Assembly: GCF_022539505.1 (NCBI RefSeq) | Contig: NW_025901037.1 | Span: 1 to 64,000 of the forward strand | Direction of reading: 5' to 3' | Length of the DNA stretch: 64,000 nucleotides | DNA from: Lolium rigidum | Lineage: Eukaryota > Streptophyta > Magnoliopsida > Poales > Poaceae | Shown: positions 36,224 to 47,572 of the stretch, in pieces | How the letters are laid out: every line of letters starts with the position of its first letter | How positions within the stretch are numbered: the first letter of the stretch is position 1 | Notes under the pieces: generated by a model | What the model was told of the DNA's origin: nothing | Databases searched by the model: none | The model's input: the letters and a program-made list of their open reading frames with translations, nothing else | Position numbers and translations under genes: made by a program

Positions 36224-37264
36224 ATTTGTTGAGATGGGTTGCAATAGAACTAATGCAAATCCAGTAAGAAGGGAAGAAGCAATCCAGTAAGAAGTTCACT
36301 CAGTTGAAATTAATATTGTATGAATTAGGATTAGCTAAATTTGAACATCAGTATATAATGTGTTATTCAAACATTAGACAAGAAACAAGTTAGATGTTAT
36401 AAAAGTGCATAACCGCATACAACCTAGTACAAATAAAACAAGTGTCATATACTACAGTGCAACATCTAAAGCTGGGCATGGCTATCATAGCACCAAAACG
36501 CAGCCACCATAACAAGCAAGTTACGTAAAAAGGCTCCTGAACAGAATCGGGCGAACAAAAGCATTTCGGGCATCTCATGGAAGCTGATTTGTAGATATAA
36601 GCGTAAGAGATGATTTCTAGATATAAGACGATTTTGTCTTCTCTCCTCATTATTTAATTATGCACCACATAGGATAAAGAGTATGATATTTGTAATGTGT
36701 AATAACATCAATAACAATGTGGAGCATTTGTAAAGACCTTAAAAGGCAATTGGTAGTTGTATATCTGTCATATATAGTCAATCAAACATGCTCAGGAGTA
36801 AGTACCAATATTTTTTATTAGAAATACTTTTTCTTGCCTGTGCAACAATGACTTACTGGAACACTTAGCACATAAATTATTCCATACAAAAGTACTATAC
36901 TTTCTCCGGTTTAAAATAATTGCGAAAATAGATGTATCTAGGGCAGAAGTACATCCATTTTTAAACAATTACTGTATTTTAAACCGGAAAACATAGAAAG
37001 TTATCTGGTGAATCCTATAACTGACGAATCTGGTGAAGAAAAGCATTTGGAACATTCAGGCAGTGACATGGAAAACATAGAAAGTTATTGCATCACCTTA
37101 TGAGAACCTGGTTTGCATCCACTCAAGGGTGCAGCAAACTGCCTACCAATCTATTATTATTAAGCACAAAAATGAAGATGATATCCATCTAAAAATTGCA
37201 GAGGTTCGTGCAGCTAACTCTATCAGATTTGTTGAGATGGGTTGCAATAGAACTAATGCAAATC
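36224..37264. mobile_element. About 1-kb insert bracketed by a 38-bp perfect direct repeat
   Basis: The 38 bases beginning ATTTGTTGAGATGGGTTGCA occur at 36224-36261 and again at 37227-37264. Between them lie about 965 bp of AT-rich DNA with a Stowaway-like element and no gene. The layout mirrors the 32-bp-bracketed insert at 31576-34349 in the same transposon. Confidence 0.65.
36899..36993. mobile_element. Stowaway-like MITE, degenerate, about 95 bp
   Basis: The arms ACTTTCTCCGGTTTAAAATA and, on the other strand, TTTTCCGGTTTAAAATACAG form an inverted pair flanked by TA. They resemble diverged CTCCCTCCGTTT-type Stowaway ends of grasses. The internal GATGTATCTAGGGC is also typical. Confidence 0.6.
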
Positions 37265-37279
37265 AGGATGTACTGTATT

Positions 37280-37699
37280 GGCCTACACGCTACCTTCCCC
37301 ACCCTCAAGAACGCCTCGCCGGCACGCTCCCGCTTACCTTCCCCACCCCCACCGCCCGCCCTCCAGGACCTCAGCCTGCACGGGCGGCTGAACGCCTGCA
37401 CGGGCGGATCAACGCCTCAACGCCTCGACGACAATCCGCGCCTCAACGCCTCCACGGGCGGCTGGCGCATCCCGCCCGCCCTCCCCACCTCCGCCACCCA
37501 GCTCCGCGTCCTCCGCCTCGACAACTGCAGCCTCGTCGGCCCCATCCCACTCTCCCTCGGCGCCATGTCCGGGCTCCAGGGCATCATGCCGCGGGAGGTG
37601 GGAACTTCGCTCAATCGCTCGATGCAGGGGAAGAATACGGCCGCGGGGGATGCAGGGGAAGAATACGGCCGTCGGTGGTTCTGGATGCAGGGGAAGTGA
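37280..37699 (+). pseudogene. Captured leucine-rich-repeat gene fragment
   Basis: An open frame contains LRVLRLDNCSLVGPIPLSLG, a plant-type LRR unit (LxxLxLxxCxLxGxIPxxLG), preceded by proline-rich and GC-rich sequence with NPRLN. This resembles the extracellular part of an LRR receptor-like protein. No signal peptide, kinase domain or splice-complete frame is visible. The GC-rich composition contrasts sharply with the AT-rich DNA around it, consistent with capture of an exon. Confidence 0.5.
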
Positions 37700-38373
37700 A
37701 TTACCGTCCGTGTTTTCCTGTGTTGACGCCGTGAGGAGAAGCTGGGAAGAGACCTCAGATCCAATCGGGCGAGCTGACGCCGTGATTTATAATCGATAGT
37801 TACGGGTAGTTTAGCGGGAAGGGGAAGGTTAAATATAGGCTATTTTGGTGGGAACAAATTTTTTTATAAGGAAAGTAATTAGGGGGCTTAGCGGGAGGTT
37901 GGAAAATATTGGCGCAAACTACTGTAGTAGCTAAATTAGGTGGCGGGAAACTAATTCGTTTTGGAGGGAATGTTTAGAATAATGAAATAAATTGGAAAAA
38001 AAAATGTCATGGACCACGCGACCTCGACGGCGGTTGCGAGATGCAGCTCGCATCCTGGCCGCCCATCCGCCCGTTCTGCAGATGGACTGAACACGGCGAC
38101 CTCGACGCTGGCGGCTGACCTGCTGCTTCGCCTTCAACCACCATGGGTTGCTGCTCGTCGAGCGGCTGCTGGCGATTTGGTCTTATGCACGGGGGTATAT
38201 TCATATTACCGCGCGCCGGCGAACGCGAAGGTGCCGGGGATAACCCCTTACCACCGGCGAGGTGATCGCCGGCGAACGCGAATGCGCCATCGATAGCCCA
38301 AATCCATGCGCCGACGGTAAGGATTTTTGTACTACTGTCTCTCTTCCTCCATCGCTGCCGCGCGGTTCTGGCG
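37700..38373. other. CACTA interior, nothing recognised
   Basis: AT-rich for the first 280 bp, then GC-richer sequence with overlapping short open frames on both strands. I see no domain, RNA gene or repeat end here. Confidence 0.4.
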
Positions 38374-39550
38374 ATGCGACGGTCCATCTATGCCGGTCCA
38401 GATGGGCGATGCGACGGTCCATCTATGCCATTCCATATATAACGGTTTGTATCGAGAAGTATTTGTACATACACAAGGGGTCATCATGTTGATCATGGAA
38501 CCAAAATGAAATGCCGCCACATATGTCGACACTTTCCAACTTGAAAAACCCTAGGTGTACTTGATGTAGGGTAATGGAGGTGATGTGGGGGGAGGGGTGC
38601 TACGCTCATTGACAGAAACATAATGGCACCTTCACTTTGAGGCTACTATAGGTCATAGTGTTGCCTTGAAATATGATTGTAGATGGGAGATGGTACCGTC
38701 GATCTATGTCGGTCTATGTCAGTTCGGATGGGCGATGCAACGGTCGATCTATGCCATTCCAGATATAACAGTATGTATCGAGAAGCATCTGTACATACAC
38801 AAGGGGTCATCGTGCTGCTCATAGAACCAATATCAAATGCCGCCACATATGGTGACACTTTCCAACTTGGAAAACCCTAGGTGTACTTGATGCAGGGTAA
38901 TGGAGGTGATGTGGGGGGGGGGCTAGGCTCATTGAAAGAAACATAATGGCACCCTCACTTTGAGGCTTCTAGGTCATAGTATGGCCTTGAAATATGATTG
39001 TAGATGGGCGATGGTATGGTCGATCTATGTCAGTCCAGATGGGCGATGCGATGGTCCATCTATGCCATTCCAGATATAACGGTTGGTATCGAGAAGCAGC
39101 TTGTGCATGCAAAAGGGGTCGTCGTGTTGATCATAGAACCAAAATCAAATGTCGCTACATATGTCGACACTTTCCAACTTGGAAACCCTAGGTATTTGAT
39201 GCAGGGTAATGGAGGTGATGTGGGGGAGGGGGCTACGCTCATTGGCAGAAACATAATGGCACCTTCACTTTGAGGCTACTAGAGGTCATAGTGTTGCCTT
39301 CAAATATGATTGTAGATGGGAGATGGTACCGTCGATCTATGTCGATCCGTATGGGCGATGTGACGGTCGATCTATGCCATTCCGGATATAACGGTATGTA
39401 TCGAGAAGCAGTTGTACATACACAAGGGGTCGTCGTGCCGATCATAGAACTAAAATCAAATGCCGCCACATATGGCGACACTTTCCAACTTGGAAAACCC
39501 TAGGTGTATTTGACGCAGGGTAATGGAGGTGATGTGGGGGCTACACTCAT
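38374..39550. repeat. Tandem repeat, unit about 312-326 bp, nearly four copies
   Basis: The marker CCCTAGG falls at 38549, 38875, 39186 and 39498, spacings of 326, 311 and 312 bp. Each unit carries GGGCGATGNNACGGTCNATC, CATACACAAGGGGTC, CGCCACATATG, GGGTAATGGAGGTGATGTGG and CATAATGGCACC. Within a unit the phrase GATCTATG or CATCTATGCC is itself repeated. The open frames across it are parallel copies of the same non-coding sequence. Confidence 0.85.
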
Positions 39551-39592
39551 TAAGGAAGTTCGATGGTACATCGACATTTATTTGAAACTACC

Positions 39593-40089
39593 CTAATCTA
39601 CTCCGAGTCCCGCCGAAGTCCGAAGAGTTGGTGGTGTCGGACACCGGAGTGGATGTCCACTCGAAGGAGGAGGATGAGAGGAGGAGAGGACGATCGTGAC
39701 CCGGCGCCGTTTTTCTTCTCCTCCACCTTCCTCGCGGCCTTCTCCACCCTCTCCGCCTTCCTCGTCGCCGACGCCGCCTGGCTCTGCTCGCGGTCCGCCT
39801 TCTTCTTCTCCACCGCCGCTTGCTCTTTGATGGAGCCGTTGCTGCTCACGCGTGACGGCCGACGACGGCGGGGCGAGCGCCGGCGCCCGCTCCCGCGTCC
39901 ACACATCGTCGAAGTTCATTGTGCGGCGGGAGCGGCCGAGGCGCAAGGCGATGACATCGTAGGCGCGCGCCGCCTCGTGCGCCGCCTCGAACGTGCCAAG
40001 GCGGATGCGCTCCTCGCCGGAGCGGATCTCTGCGTCGAAGTGGCTGCTTGGCCGCGGTAGCTGGAGGAGGAGCGACAGCAGGGAGGCAT
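39593..40089 (-). pseudogene. AP2/ERF-domain pseudogene
   Basis: On the minus strand an ATG at 40089 opens MPPCCRSSSSYRG, the usual start of an AP2/ERF domain (YRG element). About 45 bases later the reading moves to another frame with DAEIRSGEERIRLGTFEAAH, EAARAYDVIALRLGRSRRTM and NFDDV, which are the AEIR, LGTF, AARAYD and NF core positions of the domain. The missing WV-RE region and the frame change show a deletion or frameshift inside the domain. The tail is acidic and proline-rich. The sequence AGCATCTCCAACAG (minus strand, near 40356-40369) lies upstream and looks like the end of a TIR element that carried the gene in. Confidence 0.65.
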
Positions 40090-40526
40090 CGTGTCGGCGG
40101 AGGCGGAGCGGGGAGACGTGGGAGGCAGAGGTGGAGAGACACACGGGCGGCTGAAGTTTCCGCGAGGTTGGCTTGCGCGCACGTGGCGTTTATAGCATGC
40201 GCGGCAGCCTAAGAGGCAAGTTTCCCGGCGGGATAGCGCAAAAATCGCGGACGCGACAAAGTTTTTAGCGCGCGGCTTTTTCGCGTGTCCGTTTGCGATT
40301 CGCGCGGGTTCCCGCGCGCTAAACTGGCGGTTTTTTTTGCGCGCGTTTTTACTGTTGGAGATGCTATTACCCGAGTAGGTGAAAATACACTTATGGCTTG
40401 ACGCCCTGTCTCCCTTTATTCAGATTGATATATGCGACCGGACCCCTGTTCTCTTTCTTCTCTTTCTATTCCCCTTTGTGTACAGTACCAAATCGCACCG
40501 CAGTCTCCGTCGCCAGAGGACAGAAG

Positions 40527-41482
40527 ATGGAGATCCAGGAAGTGATAGTACTCTTTGATAGCGACGATGAGGAAGCTTCTTGTTCATGTAAGCCGTCGCC
40601 ACAATTTGTGTCCTATTTTCATCCAGTTGACCTACGTCCCACAAATAATACTTCCCCTTGATGTAGCATGTAAGGAAAAACACGCTGCCGCCGCCGCCGC
40701 ATTTTGGAAGAAATCAGAGAAGAAGAAGGTTCCAGACGACGCCGCTCGCTGGTCCAGGAAGCGCCGCCTTGCCGGCTCCGCTGGCGGATCGAAGGCCCGC
40801 CAAGACGCCGTCCCCGGTGGCGGCTTCACGAAGCGCCGCCGTGCCGTAGGTCGCAGTTCGAGCCACGACGCTGTCGCCGCAAGCGGATCGAGGAAGCGCG
40901 AAGACACCGTCGCCGCTGGCGGGTCGAGGAAGCGTCGTCATGCCGCCTCCGCTGCCGGATCGACACATCGCAAAGACGCCGACGCTATTGGCGGGTCCTG
41001 GAAGCGTCGCCATGCCGTCTCTGCGGGCGGATCGAAGAATCGCGGAGACGCCGCAGTCGGATCGAGGAAGGTCTGATCTCTAATCTTTACTCTCACAGTA
41101 CATAATAGGTTCCACTTGTGTTCATGTTTTCCATCACCAGGTTGGCGGGTGGGTAGTGCTTGGTTCATAATGCTTCGCTGTGGCAACCACCCGCACAGCT
41201 GTTTCAGGGATTTCCATGTGTTGATGCTCGTGTTAAAAGTGATTCTTTATGATTATCCCTGTGGACTTGCAGAGGGAGCATTCTCTTGCCATCGCCGCTG
41301 GAGGATCGAGAAACTGGCAAGACGGCCTCGTCGCTGGCGGGTCGAGGAAGCGCCGTCACAGATCGGGTAACCGGCAAGATGGCATCGTCGCTGGAGGGTC
41401 GAGGATGCGCCGTCACGGATCGGGAAACCGGCAAGACGCCGTCGCAGCTATCGGTTTGAGGAAGCGCATTCGCAAGGCCTGA
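40527..41482 (+). CDS. Spliced gene for a basic, arginine-rich internally repeated protein (224 aa)
   Basis: Three exons join in phase: 40527-40587, 40667-41070 and 41273-41482. Introns are GTAAGC...GTAG (79 bp) and GTCTGA...GCAG (202 bp). The product starts MEIQEVIVLFDSDDEEASCS, an acidic SIM-like patch (hydrophobic VIVLF followed by DSDDEE), and then has an alanine- and lysine-rich stretch. After that come about ten diverged copies of a ~15-17-residue unit around GGSRKRRHAVSA, rich in R, K, G, S and A, ending LRKRIRKA. The repeats are at DNA level (GGATCGAGGAAGCGCCGTC-like), so expansion is likely. The gene sits inside the CACTA just upstream of tnp2 on the same strand. I do not recognise a family; nuclear, DNA- or RNA-binding is a guess from composition. 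Confidence 0.5.
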
Positions 41483-41718
41483 TCTCTGAACTGTCCTCGT
41501 ATTTTGTAAATCTTATGTTATCTTGAAGAATTTCCTTTTATTTGATTTGAAACTTCTGTCTTTTTTACTGTCTGAAACCTAACATTATTCAGATTCAGAA
41601 TTCTTAACCAAGTTAATGCAATACAAAAGTTGCCGTTGTTGACAGAGAAGTGCTACAGCAATAAATTAGATATACTTGATAGTTTTTATGAATAATATTC
41701 TCACGCATTCCTTCAACA

Positions 41719-44700
41719 TAACCACAGTATGCTCGTCCAAATTCAACTGCCCCATGCCCATGTAGGAAATGTCTGAATAATGCTCGGAGAAAAAAGAGGG
41801 ATGTTCATAGTCACTTGCTGTACAATGGTATGGATCCGGCCTACACTAATTGGATATACCATGGTGAGCAACCAGATGAGGGCAACATTTCTGATGATTC
41901 TGATGATGAAGACGCTGTAGACGATGGTGCTGGGTTGTGTGACATGCTCAATACTCTCATTAGGGGCACCAACATGGGAAGCAATGCAGATCATGATGAA
42001 GGTGCAGGAGACATTCATGTGGATGATTCCGGCAGTGAAGGAACGAACCAGGAGCCAAATGCAACAGCCAAGGTATTCTTCGAGCTATTGAAAGAGGCAA
42101 AAAAAGAGTTGTACCCAGGTTGCGAGGATGCCACAAAGCTATCTTTCATTGTGAAGCTTTACCAAATCAAGTGCGTGACTGGGATGACCAACAGAGCATG
42201 CGACTTGATTCTCCAGATGTTCACGCAGATGCTGCCAAAGGGTCACTGCATTCCTACTAATCTCGCAAAAGTAAGGAAGGTGATCCGCGATCTTGGGCTT
42301 GACTACAAGAAGATACACGCATGCGTTAATGATTGCGTGCTATTCCGTGGTGAGCATGCTAATGCAGAAGAATGCCCTGTCTGTCATGCTTCACGATGGA
42401 AATCTACTACTACAACTGACGAAGACAATGTATCAAGACATAAGAAGCCAGTGCCACAGAAAGTTTTATGGTATTTCCCACTGATTCCAAGACTGCAAAG
42501 GCTGTATATGACAGAAGCTATGTCATCGCATATGAAATGGCATCATGAGGGTCGTCTGGATGATGGCGTAATGAGGCACCCTGCAGATTCGAAGGCGTGG
42601 AAGCATGTTGATAAGAAATATCATAAGAAGTTCTCAAAAGATGCTCGCAGTGTTCGACTTGGCCTTGCTTCGGATGGATTCAACCCCTTTGGGCTCATGA
42701 GTATATCACACACTACATGGCCTGTCATTCTTATCCCTTATAACTTGCCACCCTGGATGTGTATGAAACAACAAAATTGGATCATGTCAATGATTATTCC
42801 AGGGCCAAAGTCAGCAGGAAATAACATAGATGTGTACTTGCAGCCTTTGGTGGATGAACTGAATGTTCTATGGGAGGATGGTGCTTACACATATGATGCT
42901 GCAACCAAAGAAAATTTCAGGCTGTATGCATGCTTGTTGTGGACCATCAATGACTACCCAGCTTTCGCAATGCTGAGTGGTTGGAGCACAAAAGGAAAGC
43001 TAGCATGCCCTTATTGCCACAGACATACAGATTTCCTATGGCTCAAGTATGGTCGAAAGCATTGCTACATGGGACACCGACGTTTTCTCCGCAGGAACCA
43101 TAAATGGCGTCGAAACAAGTGTTTGTTCAACAACAAAACAGATGATAGGGAAGCTCCGGTACCACTTACAGGTGAAGAAGTTGTACAACAGCTTGATAGC
43201 ATTCAGCATGCACCATTTGGGCGATCAAATAAGAGAAAGCGACCGGAAACTAATAGCTGGCATAACTGGCGGAAGAAAAGTGTATTTTTCCAACTCCCAT
43301 ATTGGAAGCACTTGCTGGTTAGGCACAATTTGGATGTTATGCACATCGAGAAGAACATCTGCGATGCAGCGTTCTTGGGACTTTGCTTGAGATGGATGGG
43401 AAATCAAAGGATGGTGTGAAGGCTCGTCTTGATTTGGAGTACTTGAAAATTAGGAAGGACCAGCATCCAAAGCCCGGTAAGAACAAGTATGAAATAAAGA
43501 AAGGTTGCTATGCTTTAAAAAAGGAAGAGAAGATATTGCTCCTCAAATTTTTGCAGAGCATTAAGATGCCCGATGGATATGCTTCACACATTAAACGATG
43601 TGTGGTCCTCGATCGATGCAAGATTACTCGGACTCAAAACTCATGACTCGTCATGTTATATTTCGAAACTTCTTCCTATTGCATTGCGCAAGCTTCTCGC
43701 GAGAGAATGTTCTTAACCCATTGCTTCAACCGAGTAAATTCTTTTCTGATTTATGCTCCAAGGAGTTAAAGGATGAGGATTTGGTGAAGTTGAGCGAAAC
43801 AATCCTGAAACTCTATGCCAGCTCGAGATGATCTTTCCACCTGCATTCTTTGATATTATGATGCATCTGCCAATTCATCTCGCTGAAGAGGCACGATTGG
43901 GAGGGCCTGTCTTGTACAGATGGATGTATCCAATTGAGCGATACTTGCGTACGCTGAAAGGGTATGTGCGTAACAAGGCTCACCCAGAGGGTTCTATTGC
44001 AGAGGGGTACATACTCGAAGAGTGCATGACTTTTTGCAGTCGATTCGTTGATGGCATGCCTACAAAGATAAGTCAGTCCGAACGCCATGAAGATGGACGT
44101 GCAGATCAACCACCAACAGGGATTACCATAATGAGTACAGTTGATTACTCCAAGAAAGGTTTTGCTCTTGAACAACTATCTTTGGCTGAGGTTAATGACA
44201 TGAGGCATTTCATACTAACAAACTGCGGGGACACCGTGAAATGGGCTAAGTAAGGATATAGCTATGTATTTATATTATATCATTCTTATGTGCATTAATA
44301 ATGTCGTGTTGAACTAACTATCATTTCTCTTTGTAGGGAACATCTCGAGGAGCTGAAAAGGAACAATTCTCGTAATCCTGATAAGCAACACAGGCAAGAG
44401 TTTGTTGGCTGGTTTGAGAGAAGGGTAAGTTACGATCACATTTTCACTTATGTTCGTAGTAATGACGTACCAGCGATGCACATTTCACTGACATGTACAC
44501 TATTCCATGAAACAGATCACTGAACTCCACAAGGATGGGAAGGTCCACAAGGATGGGAAGGTCAGCAATCTTATTTATGCACTAGCCAAAGGACCTGACC
44601 ACCTAGCTCGTGTTTACAACCGTACAGTTCTGAATGGATACTTCTTTCGAAATTCCTACATAGAGCAGGACTTGAGTACCCAAAATAGTGGCGTCGTAGT

Positions 44701-45340
44701 CAAGGGCGATGAAGCCACAGGAAATATTGATTATCATGGGGTGATCAAGAAAATCATATTTCTTGACTATCCACCTGATAAGGAGGTTGTACTATTCCAG
44801 TGTGACTGGTTTGATGCGCCTCCTGCTAATAGAACTCAGAGCAGGGGGTATAAGAAGGATAAATATGGAATTATTGACCTTCGCACTACTGCACACCGAT
44901 TCAAGGAAGACCCTTACGTTCTAGGTCTCCAGGCTCAACAGGTTTTCTATGTGAGAGATGTGAAGAACCCTGATTGGGCAAGTGTTATTAAAATGAATCC
45001 ACGCAATTTGTTTGCTCCTTCTGTTTTAAATGGTGTTGGCCTTGATGAAGCCGTCGAAGCCGATGAAGGCGGTGACGCGTACGTATCGGATGTCGTCGAT
45101 GCGGAAATTACAGTGCCGAATTTCATCGTACTCGAAGAGATCACTAGTTGGTGCAGAAACGATGATGAAGGATCCAGCGTTGATGCTTCTGTCATCAACA
45201 ATATAAAACCTGTTGAGTTTGAAGATGTTCATTCCGAATCTGATGATGATATGGATGATGATGAGGCTTACATAAATGATGGCCATGTTGCTCCTTTGGG
45301 ACAAGAAGAATTGGATGATGACCACGGGTTCTTTGTGTAG
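41719..45340 (+). pseudogene. tnp2-type CACTA transposase, frameshifted
   Basis: The domain order matches plant tnp2 proteins. A CPCRKC motif (41755-41772) and NWIYHGE form the transposase-associated domain. The TNP2 core spans about 42660-43060 (DGFNPFG, IIPGPKSAGNNIDVYLQPL, CLLWTINDYPAFAMLSGWST, CPYC), followed by DVMHIEKNICDA. DUF4218-like sequence follows (MIFPPAFFDIMMHLPIHLAE, YRWMYPIERYLRTLKGYVRN), then DUF4216-like sequence (YFFRNSYIEQ, TQNSGVVV, IIFLDYPPD). Two introns are visible at 44251-44338 and 44426-44516. The frame is broken at least four times between about 43370 and 43830, and the first domain lacks an in-frame start because of a TAA near 41718. In the family this enzyme cuts the CACTA termini; this copy cannot be functional as read. 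Confidence 0.9.
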
Positions 45341-46614
45341 TTTCAAATATCTTGGTAAGATTTTCCACATGTTATTTCTGAAGTTTTTTTCTGAAGTTTT
45401 TTTCATCTTTATCTGTGAGTAGTATCTCTCCTAAAGTTAAATCTCCCTGTGAGGTGCTACTTATCTGTTATTCTGCTAGCTTAGCATGCTCATCTATCCC
45501 ACATATTGCTGCTATGGTATATGGCCCAATTCATGCACAGTTTTTGTTACTGTAACATGTGTTTACACATGTACATAACCTAGGGCATGACTCTAAATTC
45601 CAAATTTACTATTCAGGGATCAGATTTATGTGTGTTCTAGAATTGTCTTTGTTCGTTGAATAGATATGTTAGATATTAAACCATGCCAACATGTGGCGAA
45701 CTTATCACCGGATATTTATTCGATAAGAATACGTAGTATTCTCGCTGTTTGTTCTTGCAACTCGTCTCGATCTGTTCTCCCCTTTCGGTATGTACGTTTT
45801 GCTCATTTAAAGGAAAGTGACAAAATTTAATTTAAAGCGAAGTAGTATATATCGAAAGGTAATAATGTATTGGCCCGTCCTTTGTTGTGCGTCACGGTCC
45901 GCCACCGCATGTCCGGACTTTTTTGCTGCAATGTTCTGTTTTTTATACTCGTACATGATGCTACAAGTTTTAATATCTCATTTTCTCGTATCGTTGCGCG
46001 GGGAGGGAATTCTTGTCATCCGGTTTTGGCTCATGTTGTTTCCTTGTACCGTTGCGAAGCTACGTAAGAGGCCGGATGCGTGCGTATGAATTAGCTGCTA
46101 TGAATTTCTCCTCAATGCTTATGAATTAGCTATGTTCCCGGAGTCCTACCGGTGATGATGAAATGATGAAAATTAGTTGTTAAGAAATAAGTGATTTTGT
46201 TGTTTGAAAATTTGTCCAAGCAATGGCTGTTTTCATCTATGTAATTACTACCCGTTGGTGTATCGAAGTCATATAGTGGACATTTGTTTGTCCAATGCAT
46301 CACTTTATGAGTTTTTAAGTAAAATTGTTTCATTCTTGTAATGGATGAGAATTTGTGTTTTCCCAAATTAAGTTGTGTATCGGCAGATGCTAAAGCATTA
46401 TGACATTCAGTATTTAAGGTTGTGTGCATGTTTATTGGCGGATGGTAAAGCATTGTGGCATTCGGTATTGAAATTTTGGTTTGTATGTAAGGTTGTGTGC
46501 ATGTGTACTGACACATAGCAACATCAGGCTGTGACAGTGTTTTGATTTTTTTTAGCATGCCGGCTGACTACAAAAGAGTTATGTCTCTAGTTTGTACCAC
46601 AAATTAAGAGTGGG
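45341..46614. other. CACTA interior downstream of tnp2, no gene seen
   Basis: AT-rich, with no coding signature on either strand. The phrases AAAGCATTATGACATTCAGT and AAAGCATTGTGGCATTCGGT near 46393 and 46448 are a diverged 55-bp tandem duplication. The rest looks like untranslated and spacer DNA. Confidence 0.45.
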
Positions 46615-46985
46615 CCGGATGGTAACCGGTGCGCTCCAGTGACCTCGTGTCGGGTTCGGTGGTTCGAATCACGCCTTCAGCAATTAACTTTTGCCACATT
46701 TGAAAAAATCATGAGAGTTGCAAAACGCGTGTAGACATACTACAAACTAGTTTTTTCTGTACTCCTTACAACAAGCAAACCTTGGCTTGTTGGTTAGACG
46801 CTCTAGCCTGCACATGCGAGGTTCAGGGTTCAAATCCTGCCTTTATCAATTAAGTTTTGCCACAATGGAAAAATCATGAGAGTTGAAAAAGCGTGTAGTA
46901 CTAGAAACTAGTTTTTTCTGTACTCTTGAGGCTCTAGCTTGCACATGCGAGGTGCAATCTTCAAAACATAATTTTTGCAATTAAA
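46615..46985 (+). repeat. tRNA-like tandem repeat, about two and a half copies
   Basis: Two units of about 150-160 bp each contain a polymerase III B-box (GGTTCGAATCA at 46661, GGTTCAAATCC at 46827). Each is followed by CAATTAASTTTTGCCACA, AAATCATGAGAGTTG and AAACTAGTTTTTTCTGTACT. The second has the D-arm-like TTGGTTAGACGC, CCTGCACATGCGAGG as an anticodon-arm-like hairpin and a paired T-arm (CAGG-CCTG). A third copy from about 46928 is decayed. None has a pairing acceptor stem, so these are tRNA-derived relics, not tRNA genes. Confidence 0.6.
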
Positions 46986-47039
46986 TTTTCCCCTTACAAC
47001 AAAAAGAAAAATGAATTAATCAGCGATAATGATACCTAT

Positions 47040-47572
47040 TGCATCTTTTCAATAAAAAAAGAAAGAAAAATCCATGATTGTTGCAATATCTTATATATTA
47101 CCATGGATACGGAACTTGTTGCAATATGCAAATAATTATTGCAACGAAATGGGTTTGAGGCAAAGTACCGGTATTGCGACAAATTAGAATTTTGTTGCAA
47201 TACAATCTATTTTTTTGCAACAATGTGAATACTTAGCGCAACATGGGAAAATGTTGCAATATCTTTTCAAATATTTCCACGATTTTATGATTGTGTTGCA
47301 TTAGCTAGTCTCTATTGCAACAAGGCAGAAAAGTTTATGCAACGAAGCATAATTGTCGCAATAGGACCACCATATTACAACGAAGACATGTTTTGTTGCA
47401 ATACACGCCCTCTTTGCAACAAAAAAGTTGACTACCGCTACAAACCTATATTGTGGCAATATGTGGAGGCTATTACCACGAAGGGGGGTTTCGTGGCAAT
47501 ATTGCGTTCTATTGCAACGAAAACTGGCCGTTGCAATAATTATTGTTGCAATAGACCGAATTTCTTGTAGTG
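47040..47572. repeat. Right subterminal and terminal repeat region of the 19-kb CACTA
   Basis: Repeated TTGCAATA, TTGCAACAA and TGCAACGAA motifs end in GACCGAATTTCTTGTAGTG at 47572, the inverse of the left terminus. The motif content matches 28302-29310, with fewer GTGGC forms. The difference between the two sides is compatible with ends from different sister copies. Confidence 0.85.

Larger units (their letters stand above)
28302..47572. mobile_element. CACTA (En/Spm) DNA transposon, 19.3 kb, gene-capturing and probably chimeric
   Basis: The left end starts CACTACAAGGAATCGGG and the right end, read on the minus strand, starts CACTACAAGAAATTCGG; 27 of the first 30 bases match. Both ends are followed by subterminal repeats built on TTGCAACAA and GTGGCAATA. 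Inside are a tnp2-type transposase (+), a Transposase_24-type gene (-), a spliced basic-protein gene and several captured host fragments. The 3 bp before the left end are GAT and the 3 bp after the right end are ACT, so there is no target-site duplication. The left flank is satellite and the right flank is the Ulp1-like coding part of another CACTA. Both transposon genes are broken, so it is non-autonomous now. Confidence 0.9.

Noticed and set aside
38009..39503. Several short open frames with shared peptides on both strands
   Set aside because: They repeat with the ~312-bp tandem unit and are not under visible coding constraint.
28302..47572. Simple CACTA insertion into the satellite array
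   Set aside because: The right flank is not satellite and no 3-bp duplication exists, so a simple insertion does not explain the junctions.
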